From contig CAIUWK010000053.1 of assembly GCA_903902855.1 (NCBI GenBank), forward strand, positions 22,412 to 86,411: a stretch of DNA of 64,000 bases, given 5' to 3'. How positions within the stretch are numbered: the stretch's first letter is position 1; every line of letters begins with the position of its first letter. This document shows positions 35,632 through 43,918 of this stretch, one piece after another. The stretch comes from an uncultured Geobacter sp. (GTDB lineage Bacteria; Desulfobacterota; Desulfuromonadia; Geobacterales; CAIOGM01). The notes beneath the pieces are model-generated. The model saw only the letters and a list, made by a program, of their open reading frames with translations, was not told the DNA's origin and searched no databases. The position numbers and the translations under genes were made by a program.

Positions 35632-36975
35632 TTACCTGCCGCCGACGATGCTGCTGATCAGATCTTCGGTGAGACGTAAACCTCCCCGGAATCCGGTGTA
35701 CCCCCGGTCGATGATTGCCCGGTTGGCCACGGGAAAGGTGACGGAAAGGTGCCCGGCCCCCAGAGTCTGGGCCAGCTCCCGTTCCAGGGAACTCCCCACC
35801 ACAAAGGCCGGAGCAAAGGTGTTCTGGTAGGTGGCACCGTTGCCGGCAGGCCACTTCTTTCGGAGATGATGGATGACCTGACTGGCGTCGGTCTCGAAAA
35901 CCAGGTTCGCCCGGTATCCCGACGCCAATGTTGCCAGCCCGTCCGTCAGTCGCTGCCGCTCCTCCTCCCCCAGCGGATCGGTGCAGACGGTGAGCTCCGG
36001 GAGCCATCCCAGATCATCGGCCAGAAACCGGGTAAGAGCCCCGGCATAGTTGGCGTCCCCCACCACCACGGCATACCGTTGCAGGTCCAGATCATTCCAG
36101 CAGTCGGTCAACGGCTCCAGCAGCCGGAAATAGTCACCCTTTTCCCGGGCGATGACCTCGTCCACGCGCTCCGCACTCAAACCGAGCTTCGTGCCGACGC
36201 TCCGGAGGAAAATTTCGCTGGCGGTGGGACCGATGGGGAGGGGGGTACTCAAAAACGGAATGCCATGCCGCTCTTCGGCCAGCAAAGCGGCACCCAGACC
36301 GTAGACCTCGGAGACAACGATATTCAGGGCCGCGCTCCCCCCTTGCCGGATACTGTCCAGAGTGTCCTTGGTGGTAAAAAAGCTGTTCACCTCCAGGCCC
36401 AGCTGCTCCAGCAGGTGACGCACCCCTTCCAGGTTCCCCCGCCAGAAGGGATCACCATAGGGGGCAATCCCCCAAAGGTTGACCTTCAGCCGTTCCTTAT
36501 CCGTTGACGTTGCCACGAAATCCCGGAACAGGGCCTGGAGCACCAGATCGTACCCCCAGTAGGAGTTCCCCCGGAACCCGCCGGTCTCGGCCCCGATGAT
36601 GGGGGCTCCCTGGGAACTGAACTCCGCCACCACGCTCTTGATGTCCTCGCCGATTATCTCGGGGACACAGCCGGTGAGCACCACGAAGAGCTCCCCGGCC
36701 ATGACCTTCAGGGTGGAGGCGACCTGCTCCCGGAGCCGATCGTCACCGCCGAAGACCACTTCATGCTCCTGAATGTTAGAGCTGGGGGTGGTGAGCGCCC
36801 CGCAGTAACCACCCACCTGAAGGCCGCTCCCCCCGTTCTGGGTCCAGGCAAAATTACCGGCGCAACCGGAGGCGGAATGGAGAATGGGGATGGCCTTGGG
36901 GATGGCGGTCACCGTGGCTGCGGCTCCACCCAGGGCGCAGAGATATCGGGACCGTTCTATGAAATGCTCACTCAT
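35632..36975 (-). CDS. NifK-like nitrogenase component 1 beta-type subunit
   Basis: 447 residues from ATG at 36975, which overlaps the NifD-like stop as ATGA. Three Cys sit where NifK binds the P-cluster: Cys13 (RYLCALGG), Cys38 (SASGCAGN) and Cys103 (VLTGCVPEIIGED). Spacings are 25 and 65, against 25 and 58 in Azotobacter NifK. The N-terminal extension of NifK is missing. No M-cluster ligand is expected in this subunit. It should form the heterotetramer with the 36972-38507 protein. It is the last gene of the NifX-ABC-QueG-DK unit. Confidence 0.82.
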   Translation of the reverse strand: MSEHFIERSRYLCALGGAAATVTAIPKAIPILHSASGCAGNFAWTQNGGSGLQVGGYCGALTTPSSNIQEHEVVFGGDDRLREQVASTLKVMAGELFVVLTGCVPEIIGEDIKSVVAEFSSQGAPIIGAETGGFRGNSYWGYDLVLQALFRDFVATSTDKERLKVNLWGIAPYGDPFWRGNLEGVRHLLEQLGLEVNSFFTTKDTLDSIRQGGSAALNIVVSEVYGLGAALLAEERHGIPFLSTPLPIGPTASEIFLRSVGTKLGLSAERVDEVIAREKGDYFRLLEPLTDCWNDLDLQRYAVVVGDANYAGALTRFLADDLGWLPELTVCTDPLGEEERQRLTDGLATLASGYRANLVFETDASQVIHHLRKKWPAGNGATYQNTFAPAFVVGSSLERELAQTLGAGHLSVTFPVANRAIIDRGYTGFRGGLRLTEDLISSIVGGR

Positions 36976-38507
36976 ACCGTGGTGCCTCCTCGGCTGTTGA
37001 TGTAACTGAAGGGGTGGGACCCGTACCACTCATCGGTATAGGGAAGGGTCAGGTTCTCCGCCAGCCGCCGGTTGTAGGTCGGGTTCTTCAGCTGCCGGGC
37101 CAAGCGCCGAGCCAGGTCATAGGCGCCCCGGTAGCCGATGTAGGCCAGCCCGGTGTTGTAGATGACATGGGTGGCGATCCCCAGCTTGGCGGCGGTGGCG
37201 TTGCCGTTGGCGTGACCGAGAAAGAGATCCGGCTTGATCCGCTTCAGGAGGTTCACCTCCTCGAAGGGCTGGACATTGGCGATATCGATGGGATAATCCT
37301 CCTGGGCGGTGGCGGCCAGCTTGTCGTACTCCCCCTGGGCGAATTCGTCGTGGTGGAAGGAGCGAATACCCACCACCCGGAACCCCAACTCCTCCAGGAG
37401 CCGGGCCGTGGCCAGTGCGCGGAATTCGCCGGCGCTGACGAAGACGGTTTTCCCTGTAAAGAGTGGGCGAAACTCCGCCAGGGCCTCCTGCAACTCCGCT
37501 TCTTCCTTACGGATAATCGCTGCCACCTCCTCCTCTGCGCCGAACTGCCGGGCCACATCCCGGAGCCAGAGCCCACTGTTCTCGATACCGATGGGCATAT
37601 GCTTCAGCAGGTACGGCACCCCGAACCGCTCTTCCAGGTAGGTGAGGAAATAGTCGTCGTGGGTGGGGCAGGTGCTCACCGACAGAGCCGCCTGGGTCGC
37701 CTTTACCATCCCCTCGGGGTGGGCAAAGACCGGGAAGACGTTGACCTCCAGCCCCAGCGCCGTGAGCAGCCGCGTCAGCTCCAGCTCGTCAACCCGCCCC
37801 ATGGAGGAGACATTCATCAGGTTCACCGTCCGGGGGAGCCGCTCCAGCCCCGCATAGGGGACCATTCCGGCGTCCACACCCTCCCCTTCCTCCGCACCGT
37901 CAACCCTGCTCCTCTCCAGGAGGGTCCGGCCAATGGAGTGGTAGACCGCATCATAGGCCGTGGCCCAGATTTTGGTCTTGAACCCCTCGCAGTGGACCGG
38001 CAGCAGTTTCGCCTTTACCCGTGGCTGGAGCTGCTTTACCACGGTGTCGATGTCATCGCCGATGATCCCGGGGACACAGCCGGAGACCACGGAGATGCTG
38101 AAGGGGTGATACCGCTCGTCCGCCTCGATGATCGCCTGCTCCAGTTTTTCCTCGCCGCCGCTGATGACGTCGGTCTCGTTCAGGGCGGTGGAGAGCCAGA
38201 CCCCGTCCTTCACCTTTCCCCACCGGACATTGCCGCCGAAGCGGACATTGGCGTTCTGGGAATGGGTGCAGGTGCCGCAGCCGATGGCGCTGTGCATGAG
38301 GACCACGTTGTCGGGGAGGGTGTTGAGCATGGCCAGGGCCGGCAGAAGCAGGCAGATGGAGCCCTGGGTGAACCCCCGCTCCCCATCATCCACGAGGCAC
38401 GATTTTTTTCCCTTCCCCCCCAGGTCGCAGACACTCCCGCCATGGGCGATGCACGCCTTCAGCCGCTCTTCCCGCCGGGGGGGGGATTTCAGATCCATGT
38501 AACTCAT
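36972..38507 (-). CDS. NifD-like nitrogenase component 1 alpha-type subunit
   Basis: 511 residues from ATG at 38507, overlapping the preceding stop as ATGA. P-cluster-type Cys are Cys52 (GSICLLLPA), Cys77 (SAIGCGTC) and Cys144 (VSGCVPGIIGDD). M-cluster-type ligands also appear kept: Cys280 in VSTCPTHDDY followed by LEERFGVPY, and His447 in THVIYNTGLAYIGYRGA. These align with NifD Cys62, 88, 154, 275 and His442. With the dedicated NifB this implies a nitrogenase-like active-site cluster rather than the simpler BchNB/CfbD type. Extra Cys (CIAHGGSVC, KKSC) lie near the N-terminus. Residues used for N2 reduction should be checked by alignment; methylthio-alkane reductase MarD is the best guess from context. 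Confidence 0.82.
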   Translation of the reverse strand: MSYMDLKSPPRREERLKACIAHGGSVCDLGGKGKKSCLVDDGERGFTQGSICLLLPALAMLNTLPDNVVLMHSAIGCGTCTHSQNANVRFGGNVRWGKVKDGVWLSTALNETDVISGGEEKLEQAIIEADERYHPFSISVVSGCVPGIIGDDIDTVVKQLQPRVKAKLLPVHCEGFKTKIWATAYDAVYHSIGRTLLERSRVDGAEEGEGVDAGMVPYAGLERLPRTVNLMNVSSMGRVDELELTRLLTALGLEVNVFPVFAHPEGMVKATQAALSVSTCPTHDDYFLTYLEERFGVPYLLKHMPIGIENSGLWLRDVARQFGAEEEVAAIIRKEEAELQEALAEFRPLFTGKTVFVSAGEFRALATARLLEELGFRVVGIRSFHHDEFAQGEYDKLAATAQEDYPIDIANVQPFEEVNLLKRIKPDLFLGHANGNATAAKLGIATHVIYNTGLAYIGYRGAYDLARRLARQLKNPTYNRRLAENLTLPYTDEWYGSHPFSYINSRGGTTV

Positions 38508-39883
38508 ACAGGCTCTTCTCCGTTGTTCGTAATGGTGTTTCTTATCCGCGCCGGGATTTCCCGGCTGCAGGGAATCAGGGTGGAGCAATGACCGCAAGAG
38601 CCATACCCCCACCCTTTGAAATGCTCCTTGTTGCCATGCTGTTCGCACCGGCCGGGGATCTTGCCGACATCGGTGACGGCCCCGGTGGGGCAGCGCCGGA
38701 TACAGGCGTGACAGCTGGCGTCAAAGGCATAGAGACAGTAACCGTAAATGTCGGTATAGGTTCTGATGGTGGGGAGCAGCTTGAGCGTTGTGACCACGCT
38801 GCAGAGACGTCCCAGGCACCCCTTTTCGCTGATAAAATTCTGGTGCAGACCGAAGGTGCCCAATCCCGCGGCAAAGGCGGCATGCCGCTCCGACCAGAAG
38901 GGGAGCCACCCGTCGGAGTCATACCGGGGATCGATATTCGGAGCGACAGCCGTAGCGCCGTGCTGTTCGGCAAACCGGAGCAATGCACGGCGCACCACGT
39001 TGAGAAACTTGGAGCCGTTCCATTTACCCGACGAGAACTCGATGGCCGAATAGCGCTGCCCCTTCGTATAATTTCTCGTGATTTCCTTGGTAAAGGGGAG
39101 AAAGATACTGATGATCGATTGGGCGCCGGGCAACCATTCATGAGGCAGACGGTGACCGGGGCCGACTACCTCCGGGTCCTGAAACCGTTCAAACAGCGGG
39201 TCACTGGCGGAGGCGATCCCCACCAGCGGGGCGTCCCAGATGGGGAGGTTATCCCCCTCGGGGAGCGCATTGCGAAAATCGGTGACCACCAGAGCCGTTA
39301 CGTACCGCAGGATCTCTCCGGTGGCAACGTCGGGAAGAAAGCCGCTCTCACCGGCAGAGATCGGCGCCGGATCGGGGAGAAAGAAGAGGGGATTGACCCC
39401 CTTGACGCCGCTCCCCCTGCTCTTCCCTTCGGGATTGGGATCTGACGACCCTTTCAGAACCGGCGGGAAGTCGAAGGGTTTGCGAAATCCGGGCGGAGAT
39501 CCTTTGGTGAAATCGTAGGCCGTCCAGATAGAGAGCTGTTCATACCGCTCTGTCAGCAACTTCTCGGCAAGCTGTTCCGCGTCCCGACCCTCCGGCAGAC
39601 GGGTGGTCCCCTCTTCCGGAAACAGTTCCCCTTCGATGAAATAGTAGACTTCCTGACGAACGGGAGTACCGGCATTCCGGAGAGTGACGCAGCGGTCCGA
39701 TGATCGCACGGCCAGCACCTTGCGATTATCCGGCCGATACCCATAAAGATTCACCTGCCGGATATAGTCGCTCAGACATTCCAGGAGTGATGGACGGTTC
39801 AGGATATGCGCCGAGGGTTCGCCCCACTTGGGGATCTCGTTGACAAAGAGTGACGCGCTGACATCCGCTTCTTGAGTGGACAT
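38504..39883 (-). CDS. QueG/reductive-dehalogenase-like Fe-S protein
   Basis: 459 residues. The C-terminal half resembles epoxyqueuosine reductase/RdhA proteins, with SCHACIRRCPTGAV as a [4Fe-4S] motif and a second Cys set in CEQHGNKEHFKGWGYGSCGHC and IPCSREIP. The middle has the LGTFGLHQNFISEKGCLGRLC segment of this superfamily. The N-terminal 200 residues are unfamiliar. Family members use cobalamin plus two [4Fe-4S]; whether this one binds cobalamin cannot be told. ATG at 39883 has AGGAGG. It sits between an ABC permease and NifDK with tight spacing, so it is likely an accessory reductase of the system. There is no twin-Arg signal. Confidence 0.7.
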   Translation of the reverse strand: MSTQEADVSASLFVNEIPKWGEPSAHILNRPSLLECLSDYIRQVNLYGYRPDNRKVLAVRSSDRCVTLRNAGTPVRQEVYYFIEGELFPEEGTTRLPEGRDAEQLAEKLLTERYEQLSIWTAYDFTKGSPPGFRKPFDFPPVLKGSSDPNPEGKSRGSGVKGVNPLFFLPDPAPISAGESGFLPDVATGEILRYVTALVVTDFRNALPEGDNLPIWDAPLVGIASASDPLFERFQDPEVVGPGHRLPHEWLPGAQSIISIFLPFTKEITRNYTKGQRYSAIEFSSGKWNGSKFLNVVRRALLRFAEQHGATAVAPNIDPRYDSDGWLPFWSERHAAFAAGLGTFGLHQNFISEKGCLGRLCSVVTTLKLLPTIRTYTDIYGYCLYAFDASCHACIRRCPTGAVTDVGKIPGRCEQHGNKEHFKGWGYGSCGHCSTLIPCSREIPARIRNTITNNGEEPV

Positions 39884-39895
39884 GCCGAAAACCTC

Positions 39896-40672
39896 CTAAC
39901 GCCTTGCGGTCCAGTGCAGGGCCCGTCGCTGAAACGCGTCGAACAGTGTCATGACGATGATGATAAAGGCCGACATGAAGAGCATCCCGGCCAGAACTTT
40001 CGGGTAATCGGAGAAATCGGCGTAATACTGGATAAAATAGCCCATCCCTGATTTGGCGCCGAACATCTCCGCCACGGTGAGGAGGATAAAACTGAAGACC
40101 AGCGCCATCCCCGCACCGCTGAAGATATGGGGAAGCGCTCCGGGAAAGACCACCTTACACAACAGGCGTCCCCCTTTCAGGCCAAGAGTCCGCGCATTAT
40201 CCAGATACCGCTCTTCCAGCAGAACCACCCCATGGATCGTCCCCAACAGGATCGGCCAAAAAGCGCCGGCAAAGATGATGAAGGCGGAGGAGAGCCAGAA
40301 GGTCGGCAGGATCGAGATGGCATAGGGAATCAGCATGGTCGGCGGTATGGGGCTGATCCCGCGAAAGATCGGCATCAGCACCTTCTTGAGAGTGGGATGA
40401 TAGCCGACAAAGAGTCCCAGGCTTATTCCCAGAATCAACGCCAGAAGATAGCTGGGGAGGAGCAGGCCGAAGGAATTCAGCAGCCCGTCCAGAAGCCGGG
40501 GAAGCGACTCCCGGAATGCAGGGACAATTCTGACCAGGCCGGGGAAGAGGACCGGTTCCAGCCAGCCGGTGACGTCCGTTGCCAGTTCGTACGCCGCCAC
40601 TACCATGGCACCGATCAGAGCCGTTCCCGTATATGCTCCCGCCGATTTCCCGGCTGTTGATCTCGATGACAC
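39896..40672 (-). CDS. SsuC/TauC-type ABC transporter permease
   Basis: 258 residues with about six membrane segments and the EAA-type loop NARTLGLKGGRLLCKVVFPGA. It belongs to the nitrate/sulfonate/taurine permease family that moves small anionic or organosulfur solutes inward. It follows its substrate-binding protein (40689-41729) and precedes the QueG-like gene by 12 bases. It is one of two permeases in the unit; only one ATPase is encoded, so the two probably share it or pair with each other. Confidence 0.85.
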   Translation of the reverse strand: MSSRSTAGKSAGAYTGTALIGAMVVAAYELATDVTGWLEPVLFPGLVRIVPAFRESLPRLLDGLLNSFGLLLPSYLLALILGISLGLFVGYHPTLKKVLMPIFRGISPIPPTMLIPYAISILPTFWLSSAFIIFAGAFWPILLGTIHGVVLLEERYLDNARTLGLKGGRLLCKVVFPGALPHIFSGAGMALVFSFILLTVAEMFGAKSGMGYFIQYYADFSDYPKVLAGMLFMSAFIIIVMTLFDAFQRRALHWTARR

Positions 40673-40688
40673 GATTGACTCCTTCTTG

Positions 40689-41729
40689 TCAGCTGTTCTG
40701 TGCTTCGAACGTTTTCATGGCGTCCTGATAGTAACGGTCCTTAGGGTAGCGACGAATCAGTGCGTTCAGAGCATCACGGTAGAGTTCGGTGTTGATGAAG
40801 CGGTTCACGTCAAGATCGGATTTGACATACTCTATCTCTTTCAGTTCATGCCACATCTGTTTGACCCCTTTTTTGTTCGGGTCAACGTTGACATGCTGAT
40901 GGGGTTCATGAACAAATTCCCGGGCAAGCTTGTCGTCGATGTTCATGTAGCGGCGGGTAATATCCTGGGCCAGAGAGCCGTCCTTATCCTTTATCCGCTC
41001 CGCCTGGAGGAGCGCACGAAGAAAGGCCCGATAGATTTCCGGATCGCCGCTGACCGCTTTCCCCTTGGCCACGATTCGACAACAGGGATGCTGGGGAAAA
41101 AAGTCATTGCTCCACCCCACGATGGCCAGACCCGACTCCTTGGCCTGAAGATAAATCGACGAGGCGCCGATCCCCACATCGACCTTGCCGGATTTGACCG
41201 CCTCAAGGACGGCCGGAGGATTTTTGAGTTCGATGATCTTGACATCCTTGTTCGGATCGATGCCGGCCCGTTTCAGGGCGCCGCGCCAGACCACATCCGC
41301 GGTATAGAGGCGCGGCGTGGCAACCGTTTTCCCCTTGAAATCCTGGATTGACTTGAATTGCCCCGCTTTGGCCTGAAGAGCGATCACCGGGTGTCCTCCT
41401 GCCAGAGCGCCGCCGATGATGGTGAAGTCCGATCCTTTCGTGATAAAGGTCAGTGGCGCGGCAGTACCGAAGGAGATCCCGATATCGATTTTTCCGCTGT
41501 TCAGGGCATTCAACCCGTCACCGGAACTGCTGAACTGCACGAGTTCAACCTCTATCCCCTCTTTGGCAAAGAGTTTCTGATCCTGGGCAATAAACGCCAG
41601 AATACTCCCCCCACCGGGGGCGTACCCCACTTTGAGCTTCTGTTTGGCCGGAGCAGCAAAGGCGGTGGTGAGACCGAAAAGGATGCAGAGAAGTGTCATC
41701 GTAATTCGTAGCGTACCGTTGTTGTTCAT
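40689..41729 (-). CDS. SsuA/TauA/NMT1-type substrate-binding protein with CCR motif (copy 1)
   Basis: 346 residues. A signal peptide (cleavage near AFAAPAK) precedes KVGYAPGGGSILAFIAQDQKLFAKEGIEVEL, the typical start of the family. Around residue 212 it has HPCCRIVA. The double Cys followed by Arg recurs in the two neighbouring paralogues (43261-43300 and 44280-44330 regions), so it is probably functional. GGAGG lies 8 bases upstream of the ATG. The ligand is unknown; family ligands include sulfonates, taurine, nitrate and thiamine precursors. Confidence 0.85.
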   Translation of the reverse strand: MNNNGTLRITMTLLCILFGLTTAFAAPAKQKLKVGYAPGGGSILAFIAQDQKLFAKEGIEVELVQFSSSGDGLNALNSGKIDIGISFGTAAPLTFITKGSDFTIIGGALAGGHPVIALQAKAGQFKSIQDFKGKTVATPRLYTADVVWRGALKRAGIDPNKDVKIIELKNPPAVLEAVKSGKVDVGIGASSIYLQAKESGLAIVGWSNDFFPQHPCCRIVAKGKAVSGDPEIYRAFLRALLQAERIKDKDGSLAQDITRRYMNIDDKLAREFVHEPHQHVNVDPNKKGVKQMWHELKEIEYVKSDLDVNRFINTELYRDALNALIRRYPKDRYYQDAMKTFEAQNS

Positions 41730-41793
41730 CTGACTACCTCCGGATTCGTCTGAGATTGACTTCCTGTTACGAGTTGGGTGAATGGTGATCTGA

Positions 41794-42696
41794 TCAGCTT
41801 CTCCAGCGGAGCAACCGCTTCTCCACCCGTTCGGTTCCCCAGGTTATCGCCGTTACCACGAAGCCGATGAAGATAATTCCCACGATGACCCGCCGGTAGT
41901 CGGCGAAGTCGGCAAAGTTCTTGACGTACCAGCCGATACCCGAATTGGCGCCGATGAGTTCCGCCGCGGCCAGGAGCACGAAGGAGAAGAGGAGCCCCAG
42001 GGACGAACCGGTACAGATGGAGGGCATGGCCCCCGGCAGGATGATCCGCCAGAGGAGGGTCCGCTCTTTCAGGTTGAGCACCCGGGCCGAATCCAGGAGC
42101 CCTTTGGGGATGCCGAAGACCCCGTGGACGGTGTTGATGAAGATCGGCCAGAAGGCTCCGATGAAGATGATGAAGATGGAGGCGCTCCTGAAACTGGGGA
42201 GGAGGGCGATGGCATAGGGGATGTAGACGATGGGGGGGATCGGCCCCATCACCTTGGTAAAGGGATTCACGGCGTGAAAGAGTCGCGACCGCCACCCCAC
42301 CAGCAACCCCAGGGGAAGCGCGGTTCCCAGTGCAAGAAAATAGCCGCTCACCAGCAGGATGAGAGAGTTGACCAGTCCCTTGAGCATGTCCGGCAGTTCC
42401 GACACGAACATTCTCAAAACCGATTCGGGTGTGGGGAAAAGCATCTTGTCCAGAAGACCGAACCGGGCCGTGGCCAGTTGCCAGGCCAACAGAACCCCGA
42501 AGATGATCGCCGCCACATCCCCAGCCCCCTGACGTGACGCCTCTGTGCGACCGGTAAAGGTACGGAGCAGCGTCACCCCCTCCAGGACGAGGACCAGGAT
42601 GAGGAGATAGCGGGGAATCCCCCCTGCCGACGGCCAGAGCAGCACCGCCAGCAATGTCATGAAAACAAAATTTTGGGTGTTAACAAGGTATTTCAT
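41794..42696 (-). CDS. second SsuC/TauC-type ABC transporter permease
   Basis: 300 residues with an N-terminal extra pair of hydrophobic segments, then the six-helix permease core and EAA loop SARVLNLKERTLLWRIILPGA. It is similar in its core to the 39896-40672 permease (PIPPIVYIPYAIALLPSF against PIPPTMLIPYAISILPTF), so the two are paralogues. A repeat island separates it from the upstream binding-protein gene. Confidence 0.85.
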   Translation of the reverse strand: MKYLVNTQNFVFMTLLAVLLWPSAGGIPRYLLILVLVLEGVTLLRTFTGRTEASRQGAGDVAAIIFGVLLAWQLATARFGLLDKMLFPTPESVLRMFVSELPDMLKGLVNSLILLVSGYFLALGTALPLGLLVGWRSRLFHAVNPFTKVMGPIPPIVYIPYAIALLPSFRSASIFIIFIGAFWPIFINTVHGVFGIPKGLLDSARVLNLKERTLLWRIILPGAMPSICTGSSLGLLFSFVLLAAAELIGANSGIGWYVKNFADFADYRRVIVGIIFIGFVVTAITWGTERVEKRLLRWRS

Positions 42697-42718
42697 GGTT
42701 AACTTCTTTCCTTGATCC

Positions 42719-42853
42719 GTCTCGCGCAGAGACGCAGAGGCGCAGAGAAAACCTTTATGGTCCTTCTCGGCAACGGATTGACATCCCTGAGTTGATAAGT
42801 CCGTCGAAGCTGTTTTCCTGATTTCTCTGCGTCTCTGCGTCTCTGCGCGAGAT
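42719..42853. repeat. inverted octameric CGCAGAGA element
   Basis: CGCGCAGAGACGCAGAGG CGCAGAGA (from 42721) faces TCTCTGCG TCTCTGCG TCTCTGCG (to about 42848). The arms close on TCTCGCG / CGCGAGA ends, giving an element of about 135 bases that fills the spacer inside the ABC operon. Confidence 0.8.
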
Positions 42854-42860
42854 TGGTTTT

Positions 42861-43904
42861 CTAATGCCCCTTGATATGCAGTTCTCCGTCACCGCTCTTG
42901 AACTCTTTCTCCAGAGTTCTCCAGAGCTTCTCTTTGGGCTCCCGCTTTTCCAAGGAGGCCAGGGCTCCGGCGTAAATCTTCGTATTGACCCGACCGTCGA
43001 TGGATTCCGTGGAGGTGATATAATCGGCCTTCTTCATGAAATCCCAGAATTGGAGTACCGACTTCTTGTGGGGGTCGGGGCTGACCAGCAGATGCCCACC
43101 ATAGATATCCTTGAGCAGATCTCCCTTGTCGATCTGCACATACTTGGCCACCACATCCACTGTGCCGTTTTTGTCGGTAAGGTAGTACTGATAGGCTTTC
43201 AAGAGCGCCGTCAGAAAGTGTTCCAGGTCCGCCTGACGCTCCTTCACCGTGCTGGTCAGCGCCACTTGACGGCAGCAGGTATGCCCCTTGATGACGTCTC
43301 CCGAATACTTGACCACCACCAGTCCCTGTTTCTCGGCCAGGGTGAAGTAGGGAATCCAGACCAGACCGGCATCCAGGGTCCCTTTCTTCACCGCTTCCAT
43401 GACTGCGGCCGGCGAATCGAACTCCTTGATGGTCAGATCCTTTTTCCAGTCGATCCCCGCCTCGTGGAGCGCGGCTCGAAAGACCACGTCGCCGGTGGCC
43501 AGGCGGACCGCCCCGATGGTGGCCCCGCGGAAATTCTTCAGATCCTTGAACCGTTCGGCCTTCTCCGGCTTGGCGATGAGTCCGTGCCCTTCCCCCATCT
43601 GGCCGCCGAAGATGGTGAAGTCGGCCCCTTTGGCGATGAAAGCCAGGGGGGCGGAGGTGCCGAAGGAGCCCACATCCAGCTTCCCCGCCTTCACGGCGGT
43701 CAGCCCCTCTCCGGAATTGGTGAACCGGGCCAACTCCACATCCAGCCCTTCCTGCTGAAAGAACCCCTTCTCCTTGGCCACGAAATAGAGGAGGTGCCCG
43801 GAAGTGGGGAGGTAACCTGCTTTCAGCTTCTTCAGCTCGGCGGCGTGGGCGGTAACCGCCGTGGACAAGGTCAACATGAGCAACAGTGCACAGAATCGTT
43901 TCAT
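42861..43904 (-). CDS. SsuA/TauA/NMT1-type substrate-binding protein with CCR motif (copy 2)
   Basis: 347 residues. Signal peptide MKRFCALLLMLTLSTAVTAHA is followed by KAGYLPTSGHLLYFVAKEKG. It contains HTCCRQVA near residue 213, the same CCR motif as its paralogues. AAAGGAG lies upstream of the ATG. It is one of four consecutive binding proteins in one operon with two permeases and one ATPase. That suggests several related ligands for one transporter, or a role other than transport for some copies. Confidence 0.85.
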   Translation of the reverse strand: MKRFCALLLMLTLSTAVTAHAAELKKLKAGYLPTSGHLLYFVAKEKGFFQQEGLDVELARFTNSGEGLTAVKAGKLDVGSFGTSAPLAFIAKGADFTIFGGQMGEGHGLIAKPEKAERFKDLKNFRGATIGAVRLATGDVVFRAALHEAGIDWKKDLTIKEFDSPAAVMEAVKKGTLDAGLVWIPYFTLAEKQGLVVVKYSGDVIKGHTCCRQVALTSTVKERQADLEHFLTALLKAYQYYLTDKNGTVDVVAKYVQIDKGDLLKDIYGGHLLVSPDPHKKSVLQFWDFMKKADYITSTESIDGRVNTKIYAGALASLEKREPKEKLWRTLEKEFKSGDGELHIKGH

Positions 43905-43918
43905 GATCTACTCTCCTT

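Noticed and set aside
31456..38507. Classical N2-fixing nifHDK operon
   Set aside because: D and K are separated from H by other genes, K lacks the long N-terminus, and NifE, NifN and NifV are absent from the window.
31456..38507. Protochlorophyllide/chlorin reductase (BchLNB) or CfbCD
   Set aside because: Those do not need NifB and lack the M-cluster Cys/His pair that seems kept here; no tetrapyrrole genes are nearby apart from methyltransferase-type UroD folds.
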